Assembly: GCF_040448305.1 (NCBI RefSeq)
Contig: NZ_CP148752.1
Span: forward strand, 6,053,501-6,117,500
DNA: 64,000 nucleotides
From: Pseudomonas fluorescens
Lineage (GTDB): Bacteria; Pseudomonadota; Gammaproteobacteria; Pseudomonadales; Pseudomonadaceae
Reading direction: 5' to 3'
In this document: positions 24,740-38,611 of the stretch, piece by piece
How the letters are laid out: each line of letters begins with the position of its first letter
Position numbering within the stretch: position 1 is the first letter of the stretch
The notes under the pieces: generated by a model
The model's database searches: none
The model's input: the letters and a program-made list of their open reading frames with translations, nothing else
Told to the model about the DNA's origin: nothing
Translations under genes and position numbers: made by a program

Positions 24740-25046
24740 AGAGTCAGCAGGCCCAGTCTGATTGAAACAATGGCGTTATCGACACCGCGCCCAGGCGATG
24801 TCGTTGGTAATTGCCGGAATCGTTGCATTTTGCGGGTTTAGTGCGCAACCGTCACCCGTAAAGTGTAGATGTCCGACTTTTGCGGTGCCTGGACTGGCCT
24901 CATCGCGAGCAAGCTCGCTCCCACAGTGGGCCGGTGTACACAAAACCATTGTGGGAGCGAGCTTGCTCGCGATGAGGCCCTGTCAGTCAACAGAGATCCC
25001 CGAGCGGTACTTGCAACTTCCCGTCCCCACCCGCATAAATTGCTGC
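24740..25046. other. Divergent intergenic region (307 bases)
   Basis: Lies between the RmlD-like gene (minus) and lhr (plus). It holds one REPIN (24901-24974). The lhr reading frame stays open through it, but the translation has no helicase features. No clear promoter, RNA or small gene seen. Confidence 0.7.
24901..24974. repeat. REPIN
   Basis: CATCGCGAGCAAGCTCGCTC and inverted copy, both T subtype, in the lhr upstream region. Confidence 0.9.
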
Positions 25047-29354
<4,308 letters not shown>

Positions 29355-29372
29355 TGTCGTCTGAACCGGCCC

Positions 29373-29466
29373 CATCGCGAGCAAGCTCGCTCCCACAGGG
29401 GATTTTCTGTGAATACAAATTTTGGGCACAAAAGAGATCACTGTGGGAGCGAGCTTGCTCGCGATG
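29373..29466. repeat. REPIN
   Basis: CATCGCGAGCAAGCTCGCTC and its inverted copy, T subtype, between the convergent ends of lhr and the MscS gene. Confidence 0.9.
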
Positions 29467-29506
29467 GGGCCAGACCAGCCACTGAAAACCTCAAGTACAA
29501 AACTGA

Positions 29507-31636
29507 CTATTGAGACCGCGGCCGATCCGGCATCAGCACCGCCGAATGGTCCGGCTCATGCCCTGCCTCGGGTGGTGGTTCGACCGGATGCCTCGGCACC
29601 AGCGCCTGCTGTGGATAAGTCTGCGCGAAGTTCACCCACGGGCAGTTATCCACAAGCTTTTTCAAACGCTGGTTGAAAGCCCGGCTCACCGCATATTGGC
29701 CACCGGACACCGTGCGGAATTGCGCGGTCAGCACCACACCGTTGAGGTCCATCCTGTCGACGCCAAAAACATCCAGCGGCCCTTGCAGGTTGTAGCGCAG
29801 GAACGGGTCGTTGCTGATGGAGTGCCCGGCCTCGCGGATCAGTTCGATGGCCTTGTCGACATCGGTGTCGTAGGTGAATTGCACCGAGAAAAACGCATAG
29901 GCGAATTGCCGCGATTGGTTGGTCACGGCCTTGATCTGCCCGAACGGCACCGAGTGCACGAAGCCCTTGCCGTCGCGCAGGCGCAAGGTGCGGATGGTCA
30001 GGCCTTCGACGGTACCGGCATGCCCTGAATCGAGCACCACCCAGTCACCGATGGACAAGGTGTCTTCTATGATGATGAACAGCCCGGTGATCACGTCCTG
30101 CACCAGTTGCTGGGAACCGAAACCGATCGCCAGGCCGATGACCCCGGCACCTGCCAGGAATGGCGCGACGTTGATCCCCAGGTTGGCCATGGTGGTGATC
30201 GCGCAAATCACCACCAGGATGATTTTGATCGCGTTGCGCAGCAGCGGCAGGATGGTTTTCACCCGCGTACTCGGCTGGCGCGCCGAGCGCTTGTTGGTCG
30301 GCGGTTTCAGGGCTTCCTGAATCGCCGTGTCGAGCACCACCCAGACCATCCAGGTCACCAGCAGGATCAAACCGATGTGGCCCAGGGAATCACTGATCGC
30401 CCGGCCCACGGCATTGCTCACCGCGAATTCGAACAGCGACACGCCCCAGACCCGTCCGAGGATATCGATGAACACGATGGCCATGGCGATGCGCAGCAAG
30501 GCATGGGACAGATTGAGAAAGCGCTCCTTGTAGGCGCTGCTGCGGCGCAGGTCCGCTTCGCTGCGCGCCTTGAACAAATGGTGCAGCGTGGTGCTGAGAA
30601 ATACCGTGGCAATCAGCAACACCGTGGTGAACAAGGCGCTGCGCAGCACTCTCTGATTGTCCGCCCCGGCGCCGATCAGGTTGATGATCGAAACCAGTAC
30701 CATCAACAGAATCGGCCAATACCAGAGCCCGGAAAATATCCGCAGGGTTTCACGCAGCGCCGGCTGCCTGAGGCGCTGGGCCAGCGGCAGGATGCGGATC
30801 ACCTGGGCGACCGGGCGACGCATGCGGATCACCAGCAAGCCGAAGGACATCGACGCTGCCAACCCGGTGAATACGGCGATGCTGCTGGTGAGATTGTTGC
30901 CCAGTTGATGGGCGATCTGCGGGCTGGTCAGGGCGTCGCTCAATGCCACCAGAAAGCCGATAACGAACAAGGGCCGGGGACTCTTCACGCGGATGATCTG
31001 CACCGCCCGCCGCTTGTGCCCGGTATTGAACACCACCACCAGCGACAGCACCAATGACGCGGCAAATATCCCCGCGCTGGCGGCATAAGCCAGACACAGC
31101 GCCAGCGCCCGTCCCGCCGATATCGGCAAAAACTGACTGGCATAAATCGTCAACGGCAGACTGATCACCGCCGCAAGGGTGTAGGGCAGCACGTAGCCGA
31201 GCAACGCCTGGCCCCGCTCACGACTGAGCAGCAGACGATGCTCGCACAGTCGCCTGGCGGCCATCCGCCCAAGCAGCCACAGACAGGCAAACACCACCGC
31301 CCACACGCAGGTCAGCAGCAGGAAATCGCTGGCGACGCTCCAGGGCGAACGGGCCGATGGCTGATTGACCAACTGATCCACTTCATCGGCCGCGCGGTCG
31401 GCACGCAGGCGCCAGACGTCGACGAGGTTTTCGTTGAGATCGAGTTTGGTCTGGACCTCGTCGATGCTTGAACTGATGGCCCCCAATAACCCGCCTTGCA
31501 CCAGCGGTTCGGGGTGGGCCGGCGGCGTCGCGGCAGTCGCGGTGGCGGGCAGCCCCGGTATCGCGGCGGCTTCCAGTTGCTCGCTGCCCACAAACAGCAA
31601 CGCTCCCAGCAGAATCGCGGTCTTGAGCCTGATCAA
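29507..31636 (-). CDS. Large mechanosensitive channel, MscS family
   Basis: 709 residues if TTG 31636 is the start, which has AAAGGAG upstream and gives a signal peptide IRLKTAILLGALLFVGSEQL; the open frame continues to 31795 without a good start. A periplasmic helical domain (residues about 30-90) is followed by many membrane helices and the MscS core: FLAGAGVIGLAIGFGSQQLV, QDVITGLFIIIEDTLSIGDW, VEGLTIRTLRLRDG. It should open on membrane tension and release solutes. Paralogues like YbdG/YbiO share this extended form. Confidence 0.88.
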   Translation of the reverse strand: MIRLKTAILLGALLFVGSEQLEAAAIPGLPATATAATPPAHPEPLVQGGLLGAISSSIDEVQTKLDLNENLVDVWRLRADRAADEVDQLVNQPSARSPWSVASDFLLLTCVWAVVFACLWLLGRMAARRLCEHRLLLSRERGQALLGYVLPYTLAAVISLPLTIYASQFLPISAGRALALCLAYAASAGIFAASLVLSLVVVFNTGHKRRAVQIIRVKSPRPLFVIGFLVALSDALTSPQIAHQLGNNLTSSIAVFTGLAASMSFGLLVIRMRRPVAQVIRILPLAQRLRQPALRETLRIFSGLWYWPILLMVLVSIINLIGAGADNQRVLRSALFTTVLLIATVFLSTTLHHLFKARSEADLRRSSAYKERFLNLSHALLRIAMAIVFIDILGRVWGVSLFEFAVSNAVGRAISDSLGHIGLILLVTWMVWVVLDTAIQEALKPPTNKRSARQPSTRVKTILPLLRNAIKIILVVICAITTMANLGINVAPFLAGAGVIGLAIGFGSQQLVQDVITGLFIIIEDTLSIGDWVVLDSGHAGTVEGLTIRTLRLRDGKGFVHSVPFGQIKAVTNQSRQFAYAFFSVQFTYDTDVDKAIELIREAGHSISNDPFLRYNLQGPLDVFGVDRMDLNGVVLTAQFRTVSGGQYAVSRAFNQRLKKLVDNCPWVNFAQTYPQQALVPRHPVEPPPEAGHEPDHSAVLMPDRPRSQ

Positions 31637-31840
31637 TGCACCCGCTCCTTTGGCTGTGTCGGTAAGGAACTGATCGAGAAATGCCGGGCAAGTTCGGATA
31701 TAGCTCCCTCGCCACAGACTAACACCCGCGCTCGCGATCTTTGCGCCCAAGGCAAATATCAAATGTCCATCCCTGTATTTTTCTGAACGAGCCAAATCCC
31801 GACACTGCGCTCCATCGAATCAATCTCCGGAGTTGCAGCC

Positions 31841-33052
31841 ATGCCCATTGCCCTGCTCGCGCTGACCCTCAGCGCCTTTGCCATCGGGACGACCGAGTTC
31901 GTCATCGTTGGCCTGTTACCCACCATTGGCGCCGACCTCGGCGTCAGTCTGCCGTCCGCTGGCCTGCTGGTCAGTCTGTATGCCCTTGGCGTTGCCGTCG
32001 GCGCCCCGGTGCTGACCGCCCTCACCGGCAAGGTTCCGCGCAAATTGCTGCTGTTGTCGCTGATGGTGCTGTTCACCCTCGGCAATCTGCTGGCGTGGCA
32101 AGCACCAAGTTACGAGTCATTGATCCTCGCACGGATCGTCACCGGCCTGGCCCACGGGGTGTTTTTCTCGATCGGCTCAACTATCGCCACCAGTCTAGTG
32201 CCGAAGGAAAAAGCCGCCAGCGCGATTGCCATCATGTTCACCGGCCTGACCGTGGCGTTGGTCACCGGCGTGCCGCTGGGGACATTCATCGGCCAGCATT
32301 TCGGCTGGCGTGAAACCTTCCTCGCCGTTTCCGTACTGGGCGTGATCGCCTTCATCGGCAGCCTGCTCTACGTGCCGAAAAATATCGCCCACAGCAAACC
32401 CGCCTCGTTGTTGCAGCAACTGCAGGTGCTCAAACAACCGCGCCTGTTGCTGGTGTATGCCATGACGGCCGTCGGCTACGGTGGCTCGTTCATTGCCTTC
32501 ACCTTCCTCGCACCGATTCTTCAGGACCTCTCCGGCTTCAGCGCCAGCACCGTCAGCCTGGTGTTGCTGGTCTACGGCATCTCCGTGGCCGTCGGCAACA
32601 TATGGGGCGGCAAACTGGCGGACAAGCGCGGCCCGATCAGCGCCCTGAAAATCATCTTTGCCCTGCTCGCCGCCGTGTTGTTCGTGCTGACTTTCACCGC
32701 CGGCAATCCTTGGCTCGCGCTGGCCACCGTGCTGGTCTGGGGCGCTGTGGCATTCGGCAACGTGCCGGGATTGCAGGTGTATGTGGTGCGTCAGGCGGAG
32801 CATCACACCCCGCAGGCGGTGGACGTGGCGTCCGGCCTGAACATCGCGGCGTTCAACCTCGGCATTGCCGGTGGCGCGTGGGGTGGTGGCCTGATCGTCG
32901 CCCACATGGGGTTGATTCACACCGCGTGGATCGGTGGTCTGGTGGTGTTGGTGGCGCTGGCATTGACCGCTTGGAGTGGACGTCTTGATCGCCTCGGCCC
33001 GGTCTATGCCGAACCGGCTGAGGGCTCTGCCCGCGTTGTAACAAGTCACTGA
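31841..33052 (+). CDS. MFS transporter (DHA1, AraJ/YdhP-like)
   Basis: 403 residues with twelve membrane helices. It starts MPIALLALTLSAFAIGTTEF followed by VIVGLLPTIGADLGVSL, the pattern of AraJ/YdhP/PbuE drug or nucleoside exporters. The MFS motif A loop is divergent (GKVPRKLLLL). Substrate unknown. It is divergent from the MscS gene with about 200 bases between them and is followed by a REPIN. Confidence 0.88.
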   Translation: MPIALLALTLSAFAIGTTEFVIVGLLPTIGADLGVSLPSAGLLVSLYALGVAVGAPVLTALTGKVPRKLLLLSLMVLFTLGNLLAWQAPSYESLILARIVTGLAHGVFFSIGSTIATSLVPKEKAASAIAIMFTGLTVALVTGVPLGTFIGQHFGWRETFLAVSVLGVIAFIGSLLYVPKNIAHSKPASLLQQLQVLKQPRLLLVYAMTAVGYGGSFIAFTFLAPILQDLSGFSASTVSLVLLVYGISVAVGNIWGGKLADKRGPISALKIIFALLAAVLFVLTFTAGNPWLALATVLVWGAVAFGNVPGLQVYVVRQAEHHTPQAVDVASGLNIAAFNLGIAGGAWGGGLIVAHMGLIHTAWIGGLVVLVALALTAWSGRLDRLGPVYAEPAEGSARVVTSH

Positions 33053-33059
33053 TAAACCC

Positions 33060-33148
33060 TGTGGGAGCGAGCCTGCTCGCGATGACGGTGGTCCATTCAA
33101 TATGGATGTGACTGATAAGCCGCCTTCGCGAGCAGGCTCGCTCCCACA
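33060..33148. repeat. REPIN
   Basis: TGTGGGAGCGAGCCTGCTCG and its inverted copy, C subtype, between the MFS gene and the ybhP-like operon. Confidence 0.9.
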
Positions 33149-33255
33149 ATTGTTCGGTGGTGTTCTGCAGAAAATGTACCGTCCGTAGCCCCATCGAAAC
33201 TTTCGCCACCGCTCCAGGGTCATCCAAAGACAGGAGCCGTCAGGCGGGAGACGAC

Positions 33256-34068
33256 ATGACAGCGAATCACACCGATATTCCCGCACACTCAAACGCAACC
33301 GAAATGCGGGTACAGGGTTCGTCCGTCACTTGTCGTTTCACGGTGCTGACGGTCAACACCCATAAAGGTTTCACCGCGCTCAACCGGCGCTTCATCCTGC
33401 CGGAACTGCGTGAAGCGGTGCGCAGTGTGTCTGCCGATGTGGTGTTTTTGCAGGAAGTCCACGGCACCCACGAACAGCATCCCAGGCGCTACACCAACTG
33501 GCCGGCGATGCCGCAATACGAATTCCTCGCCGACAGCCTGTGGCCGCAGTTCGCCTATGGCCGCAATGCGGTGTATCCGGCGGGCGATCACGGTAATGCG
33601 CTGTTGTCGAAGTTCCAGATCATCCGCCACGACAACCTCGACGTGTCCATCAGCGGCCACGAGAACCGCGGAATTCTGCATTGCGTGTTGCGCTTGCCCG
33701 ATGATGGCCAGGAAGTGCATGCGATCTGCGTGCACCTGGGGCTGCGCGAAACCCACCGCACAGCGCAACTGAAGTTGCTCGCCCAACGCCTGGACGCCCT
33801 GCCCGACGACGCCCCGGTGATTGTCGCCGGGGACTTCAACGATTGGCGCCAGCGCGCCGATGCATTGCTCACGCCCAGCGGTTTGCGCGAAGTCTTCGCC
33901 GCGCACCATGGCAAACCGGCGCGCAGTTTCCCCGCGCGCTTGCCGGCTTTGCGCCTGGACCGCATCTACGTACGCAACCTCAAGGCCAGCCATCCGCAAG
34001 TGCTGACCTCCCGGCCCTGGTCACACCTTTCCGACCACGTCCCGCTGTCGGTGGAGATCGAGCTATGA
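33256..34068 (+). CDS. Endonuclease/exonuclease/phosphatase family protein (YbhP-like)
   Basis: 270 residues from ATG 33256, with GGGAG upstream. The EEP fold shows LTVNTHKGF, DVVFLQEVHG (metal-binding Glu), GNALLSKF, ICVHLGLRE, IVAGDFNDW and the terminal SDHVPLSVEIEL. Members hydrolyse phosphodiesters in nucleic acids or lipids. The adjacent clsB and ybhN genes, as in the E. coli ybhP-clsB-ybhN cluster, suggest a membrane-lipid role. It overlaps clsB by four bases. Confidence 0.88.
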   Translation: MTANHTDIPAHSNATEMRVQGSSVTCRFTVLTVNTHKGFTALNRRFILPELREAVRSVSADVVFLQEVHGTHEQHPRRYTNWPAMPQYEFLADSLWPQFAYGRNAVYPAGDHGNALLSKFQIIRHDNLDVSISGHENRGILHCVLRLPDDGQEVHAICVHLGLRETHRTAQLKLLAQRLDALPDDAPVIVAGDFNDWRQRADALLTPSGLREVFAAHHGKPARSFPARLPALRLDRIYVRNLKASHPQVLTSRPWSHLSDHVPLSVEIEL

Positions 34069-35357
34069 GCAGCCACTCGATGGAAAAAACCACGCTGGAA
34101 CACATCCCCGCTCCGCCCTCCCGCGAGCCGACTGCGGTCGATGTCGAATACGGCTGGCAAGGCAGCAATCGGGTCGAGTTGCTGGAAAACGGCGAGGCGT
34201 ACTTTCCCCGGGTGTTTGAAGCCCTGCGCCGGGCGCAAAGTGAAATCCTGCTGGAAACCTTCATTCTGTTCGAGGACAAGGTCGGCAACGAGCTGCAACA
34301 GATCCTGATCGAAGCCGCTCAACGCGGCGTGCGTACCACCGTCAGCCTCGACGGCTTTGGCTGCGGCGAACTGAGTACCGGGTTCCTCACCGCCCTGACC
34401 GCCGCCGGCGTGCACCTGCAAATATTCGACCCGGCTCCGAAACGCCTGGGCATCCGCACCAACTGGTTCCGGCGCCTGCACCGCAAGATTGTGGTGGTGG
34501 ATGGCACCGTGGCGTTCGTCGGCGGGATCAACTTTTCCGCCGATCATCTGGCCGACTTCGGCCCCGAGGCCAAACAGGATTATTCCGTAGAAGTTCAGGG
34601 TCCGGCCGTTGCCGATATCCATCACTTTGCCCTGCTGCAATGCGGTCGCCCGGCGCACGCCAAATACTGGTGGCGCCGCCGCTGGCAGCGACGTTCGGAA
34701 CTGGCCTTCAGCGATCACGATGGCCAGGTGCGGCTGGTGTACCGCGACAACGGGGAACACCAGACCGACATCGAGGAGGTTTACCGCCAGGTATTGCGCC
34801 AGGCGCAGCGCCGGGTGGTGATCGCCAACGCCTACTTCTTTCCCGGTTTCCGTTTGCTGCGCGAGATCCGTAACGCGGCCCGCCGAGGCGTGGATGTGCG
34901 GCTGATCCTGCAGGGCCAGCCAGACATGCGGGTGGCCAGGCTCGCGGCGCGCATGACCTATGACTACCTGCTCAAATCCGGGGTGAAGATCTACGAATAT
35001 TGCGACCGCCCGCTGCACGGTAAGGTCGCGCTGGTGGATGAGGACTGGAGCACCGTTGGCTCGAGCAACCTCGACCCGTTGAGCCTGTCGATGAATCTGG
35101 AAGCCAACGTGCTGATCCGCGACCGAGGCTTCAATCGTCATCTGTTCGATCGCCTGGAAGACCTCAGCGACAACCATTGCAAGGTCATGTCTCCCGACAT
35201 CGCGCCACGCGGACGTGTCTGGCACATGACCATAGGTTTTCTGGTGTTTCACTTCCTGCGGCATTTCCCGGCGTGGGCCGGTTGGTTGCCAGCGCATAAA
35301 CCTCGCCTGAAACCCTTCCCCCCTCCGACCGGGAGCGCTGACCATGAACCGCGCTGA
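34065..35357 (+). CDS. clsB: Cardiolipin synthase B
   Basis: 430 residues from ATG 34065 (alternative ATG 34080). Two HKD phospholipase D motifs: H139-K141-D146 in LHRKIVVVDGTVAFVGGIN, and HGKVALVDEDWSTVGSSN near residue 325. It joins phosphatidylglycerol with another phospholipid to form cardiolipin at the inner membrane. ClsB lacks the N-terminal helices of ClsA, as here. The stop lies inside the next gene. Confidence 0.93.
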   Translation: MSSHSMEKTTLEHIPAPPSREPTAVDVEYGWQGSNRVELLENGEAYFPRVFEALRRAQSEILLETFILFEDKVGNELQQILIEAAQRGVRTTVSLDGFGCGELSTGFLTALTAAGVHLQIFDPAPKRLGIRTNWFRRLHRKIVVVDGTVAFVGGINFSADHLADFGPEAKQDYSVEVQGPAVADIHHFALLQCGRPAHAKYWWRRRWQRRSELAFSDHDGQVRLVYRDNGEHQTDIEEVYRQVLRQAQRRVVIANAYFFPGFRLLREIRNAARRGVDVRLILQGQPDMRVARLAARMTYDYLLKSGVKIYEYCDRPLHGKVALVDEDWSTVGSSNLDPLSLSMNLEANVLIRDRGFNRHLFDRLEDLSDNHCKVMSPDIAPRGRVWHMTIGFLVFHFLRHFPAWAGWLPAHKPRLKPFPPPTGSADHEPR

Positions 35358-36330
35358 GCCCGACACGGCAACTCACGCCAAAAGCCCCGGCAAGTCGCAC
35401 TGGAGCCGCTGGAAACGACCGCTGACGATGCTGTTTTTCCTGATGCTGATCGTGCTGTTCACGATGCTCGCCCAGCGCCTCGAATGGAGCGAAGTGTTCG
35501 ATAACCTGGCAGATTTCAAGGTGCGCACACTGATCATTGCGTCGGGGCTGACCCTGGTGAGTTTTCTGGTGTACGCCTGCTTCGACCTGATCGGCCGCAC
35601 CTACATCCGCCAGAACCTGACCTGGAAGCAGATTCTGCCCGTGGGCGTCATCAGCTACGCCTTCAACCTGAACCTGAGCGCCTGGGTCGGTGGCATCGCC
35701 ATGCGATACCGGTTGTATTCGCGGCTAGGGGTCAGCAAGAGCAACATCGCGAAAATCCTCGGCCTGAGCCTGGCCACCAACTGGTTTGGTTACATGGTCA
35801 TTGCCGGCGCCGTGTTCAGCAGCGGGCTGGTGCGCATGCCACCGGGCTGGAAGCTCAGCAGTAGCGCGCTGCAAGGCGTGGGGATTTTGCTATTGCTGCT
35901 GAGCGCCGGATACCTGGTGGCGTGCCGGTTTGCCAAACGACGGGAGTGGGTGATTCGTGGTGTGGAGATTGACCTGCCGTCGCCGCGCATGGCCGTGCTG
36001 CAACTGGCCCTCGGTGCCCTGAACTGGTCGCTGATGGCAGCGGTGATCTTCACCTTGCTGCCGAACAAACTGGACTATCCACTGGTGCTGGGCGTGCTGT
36101 TGATCAGCGCCATCGCCGGGGTCATCACTCACATCCCGGCCGGGCTCGGCGTGCTGGAAGCCGTGTTCGTGGCGCTGCTGCAACACGAGGCTTCGCGGGG
36201 CAGCCTGGTGGCGGGACTGCTGGCCTATCGAGCGATTTATTTCATCCTGCCGTTGTTGATTGCCCTGGTGATGTATTTGCTGGTGGAAGCCAAGGCCAAG
36301 GCGTTGCGGGTCGAGAGAAAACCGAAGTGA
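35344..36330 (+). CDS. YbhN/UPF0104 inner-membrane protein (flippase-like LPG synthetase TM domain)
   Basis: 328 residues, about eight membrane helices (for example LTMLFFLMLIVLFTMLAQRL, LIIASGLTLVSFLVYACFDL). It belongs to the family of lysylphosphatidylglycerol synthase membrane domains without the synthetase half, including HIPAGLGVLEAVFVALL. It overlaps clsB by 14 bases, so it is in the same operon, and probably moves or arranges phospholipids. Confidence 0.88.
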   Translation: MNRAEPDTATHAKSPGKSHWSRWKRPLTMLFFLMLIVLFTMLAQRLEWSEVFDNLADFKVRTLIIASGLTLVSFLVYACFDLIGRTYIRQNLTWKQILPVGVISYAFNLNLSAWVGGIAMRYRLYSRLGVSKSNIAKILGLSLATNWFGYMVIAGAVFSSGLVRMPPGWKLSSSALQGVGILLLLLSAGYLVACRFAKRREWVIRGVEIDLPSPRMAVLQLALGALNWSLMAAVIFTLLPNKLDYPLVLGVLLISAIAGVITHIPAGLGVLEAVFVALLQHEASRGSLVAGLLAYRAIYFILPLLIALVMYLLVEAKAKALRVERKPK

Positions 36331-36350
36331 TGGGGTGGTTGTGACGACGC

Positions 36351-36446
36351 CATCGCGAGCAGGCTCGCTCCCACATTGGATCTCAAGTGTTCCACAAAAA
36401 CTGTATTCACCACCGAACTACTGTGGGAGCGAGCCTGCTCGCGATT
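36351..36446. repeat. REPIN
   Basis: CATCGCGAGCAGGCTCGCTC and inverted copy, C subtype, between the convergent ends of the ybhN-like gene and the hydrolase gene. Confidence 0.9.
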
Positions 36447-36468
36447 GGTCGCAAGACCACCGCAAATC

Positions 36469-37227
36469 TCAGGACGATTGAATAATGCTCAACCGCTCCC
36501 CCACCACCATCTCGGTAATCCAGCCAACGAGGATCGAGGTGTAGGCCTGCTGCGAAACCGGGTCGCTCAGCGCGTGGTCGGCGCCATCGATGATGCGATG
36601 GGTCAGCGAGTGAGTCTGCTGGCACGCCGCGCGGTAACTCATGATTGTCGAATGGGGCACGTAGTCGTCGGTCTCCGACTGCACCAGCAGGACATCCCCG
36701 GTGAATTGCGAGCAGGCATGCAAGGCACGATTGCTGTCGGCACGCACCAGGGTGCTTCGGTAATCACGCAGATCCAGCTTGTCCAGGTCGCGTTTCGGCG
36801 CGAGCCATTGCTCGTCGCGATACAGCGCCGGCACCCGCAGCGCCAGCCAGCGCACCGGTCTGAGCGAGGTCAGGATCGAGGCCAGATAACCCCCGTAACT
36901 GGTGCCGACCACGGCAATCGCCGAGGTATCGAGGGCCGGGTGCGCGAGCAAGCGGTCATAGGCCGCCAGCAGGTCACGCAAATTGTCTTCCCGGGTCACC
37001 CGGGTCAATGGGATGCCGGTGCCACCAGTGTGCCCGCGCAGGTCGAAGGTCAGGCATACACAACCCAACCCGGCGATGCCTTTGGCGCGTTCCAGATCCC
37101 GCTCCTGGCTGCCGCCCCAACCGTGCACGAAGAGCACGCCGGGGACTTTCGATTTGGGGCTCAGGAAGGTCCCGCTCATCTGTTCGTCGTCGATGTCGAT
37201 CTGAATGGATTCGCTTCTAGCCGTCAT
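36469..37227 (-). CDS. Alpha/beta hydrolase paired with DUF3182
   Basis: 252 residues. Fold landmarks are VLFVHGWGGSQ (oxyanion loop), FDLRGHTGGTG, nucleophile elbow GTSYGG (Ser110), the acid at D187/188 (SETDDYVP) and His218 (DGADHALSD). It looks like a dienelactone hydrolase or acyl-peptidase-like enzyme with no signal peptide. It overlaps the DUF3182 gene by 11 bases, so the two products are made together. Substrate unknown. Confidence 0.87.
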   Translation of the reverse strand: MTARSESIQIDIDDEQMSGTFLSPKSKVPGVLFVHGWGGSQERDLERAKGIAGLGCVCLTFDLRGHTGGTGIPLTRVTREDNLRDLLAAYDRLLAHPALDTSAIAVVGTSYGGYLASILTSLRPVRWLALRVPALYRDEQWLAPKRDLDKLDLRDYRSTLVRADSNRALHACSQFTGDVLLVQSETDDYVPHSTIMSYRAACQQTHSLTHRIIDGADHALSDPVSQQAYTSILVGWITEMVVGERLSIIQSS

Positions 37228-38326
37228 AGGATTTAACCGTCACGTACTTGAGGAGAAAGTCACTGGACTGCGCCGGCCCGCGGTACACCTCGATGGCGTC
37301 CGCCGGCAGCGGCTGATCGATGTAGGTTTCCACCGAAGACACACGAATCGCGCACATCCCCGGATCGTTGACGAAACTCTGCAACGCCGCCACTTCGGCG
37401 CTGCTGGCTCCGCCCATGCGCCAGGACTGTTCGAGCACACCGCTGCGTGGCCGGCCGTCGCTGCCGACGCCCTGGGCGATGTCGTAGTTGCGCCGCGAGG
37501 CATAGAAACCTGGGTAGGCTTCATCCGCCGCGCTGTCGAACACCTGTGCCTGGTGGATCGCCAGGCGCACGTCTTCCGGCAGATCCAGTTTCAACAATTC
37601 GTCATAGCCGCCTGGCACCACCAGCAGGTTGGATCCGCCATACACCTGTTCACCCTGAGCGTCCTCGGTCAAATATTGATCACCGCAGTAACTGAGTACC
37701 TTGCCGCCGATACGACTCTGGCCGACGCTGTGGGTGATCACCTGGTCCAGGTCCTGTTCGAGCACCACGCCTTCGGTGAACATCGCCTCAGCCTCGGGTT
37801 GGGCAAGCAGCTCATCGAACTCGTCGAGGCTCTTGATCACCTCCTGTCCACGTCCGGCACAGGCATGAATCGGCTTCAGGCGGATCGGCCCGGTGTACAA
37901 CAGATGCTCCGCCGCCGGGCGCGCATCCTTCAGGGAGAACACGCTGAGACCGTCGAGCACCACGCTGCGCACCCGCTCAGAAAACAACGGAGCCCAGCCT
38001 GGCGGCGCATGGGCGTGACGGTTGAGCAATCCGTGACTGATGGCTTTGGTGCAGATGAAGTCGTGGTCGACATAACCACCCCACAAATCCTCCGGCCCCT
38101 TGACCCCCAGTTGCCGGGCAGCCGCAGCGCCCACCAGGGTCTGGGTCGGCAACAGGTAGAGGTCCCGCCCGGCATGCAGCTGCGGGTCGTAGCTGCCGCC
38201 GTACTTGAGCCCCAGTATCTGCGCCAGCCAGCGGGCCAGTGCACGGTTGGTTTCAACTTCGTGCTCTGGCGCATCGGCGAGCACCGAATGGGCGACCACC
38301 AGTTTCCTGCTGTTTGCTGGGGTCAT
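37217..38326 (-). CDS. DUF3182 protein, ATP-grasp-like
   Basis: 369 residues. Features suggestive of ATP-grasp: a lysine before a glycine loop (RLKPIHACAGRGQ), VVLEQDLDQV, GGSNLLVVPGG, and a C-terminal RRNYDIAQG ... LEQSWRMGGASSAEVAAL. No signal peptide or membrane segment. ATP-grasp enzymes form amide or thioester bonds; with the hydrolase encoded next to it this could make and trim an unknown small molecule or modify a protein. The DUF name is from memory; the ATP-grasp idea is inference. Confidence 0.78.
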   Translation of the reverse strand: MTPANSRKLVVAHSVLADAPEHEVETNRALARWLAQILGLKYGGSYDPQLHAGRDLYLLPTQTLVGAAAARQLGVKGPEDLWGGYVDHDFICTKAISHGLLNRHAHAPPGWAPLFSERVRSVVLDGLSVFSLKDARPAAEHLLYTGPIRLKPIHACAGRGQEVIKSLDEFDELLAQPEAEAMFTEGVVLEQDLDQVITHSVGQSRIGGKVLSYCGDQYLTEDAQGEQVYGGSNLLVVPGGYDELLKLDLPEDVRLAIHQAQVFDSAADEAYPGFYASRRNYDIAQGVGSDGRPRSGVLEQSWRMGGASSAEVAALQSFVNDPGMCAIRVSSVETYIDQPLPADAIEVYRGPAQSSDFLLKYVTVKSYDG

Positions 38327-38511
38327 GCATCCCCCTTCAATCGAGGCTTGATGAATGTAGCTGAAGGGGTGCAGAGATCAGGCCAAGGCCTGTTGTGGAA
38401 AAAGGGGTTTTAAATCAGCCCATTGCGTGGAAAATGATGGCATTGGGCCTGTTTTATTCTGCACGACGCCCTTTGATATTCCGGCATTTTGCACGACTCC
38501 CTGCGGGAGCG

Positions 38512-38591
38512 AGCCTGCTCGCGATGAGGCCAGCATCATCAACATTGATGTCGCCTGACACACTGCTATCGCGAGCAGGCTCGCTCCTACA
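38512..38591. repeat. REPIN
   Basis: TGCGGGAGCGAGCCTGCTCG and inverted copy ending GCTCCTACA; the arms differ in their outer bases. It sits between the GlxA-like regulator and the DUF3182 gene. It is the last REPIN in the window; I found none from 39 to 64 kb. Confidence 0.88.
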
Positions 38592-38611
38592 CTGGATTTT
38601 CGGTGTTCCAC

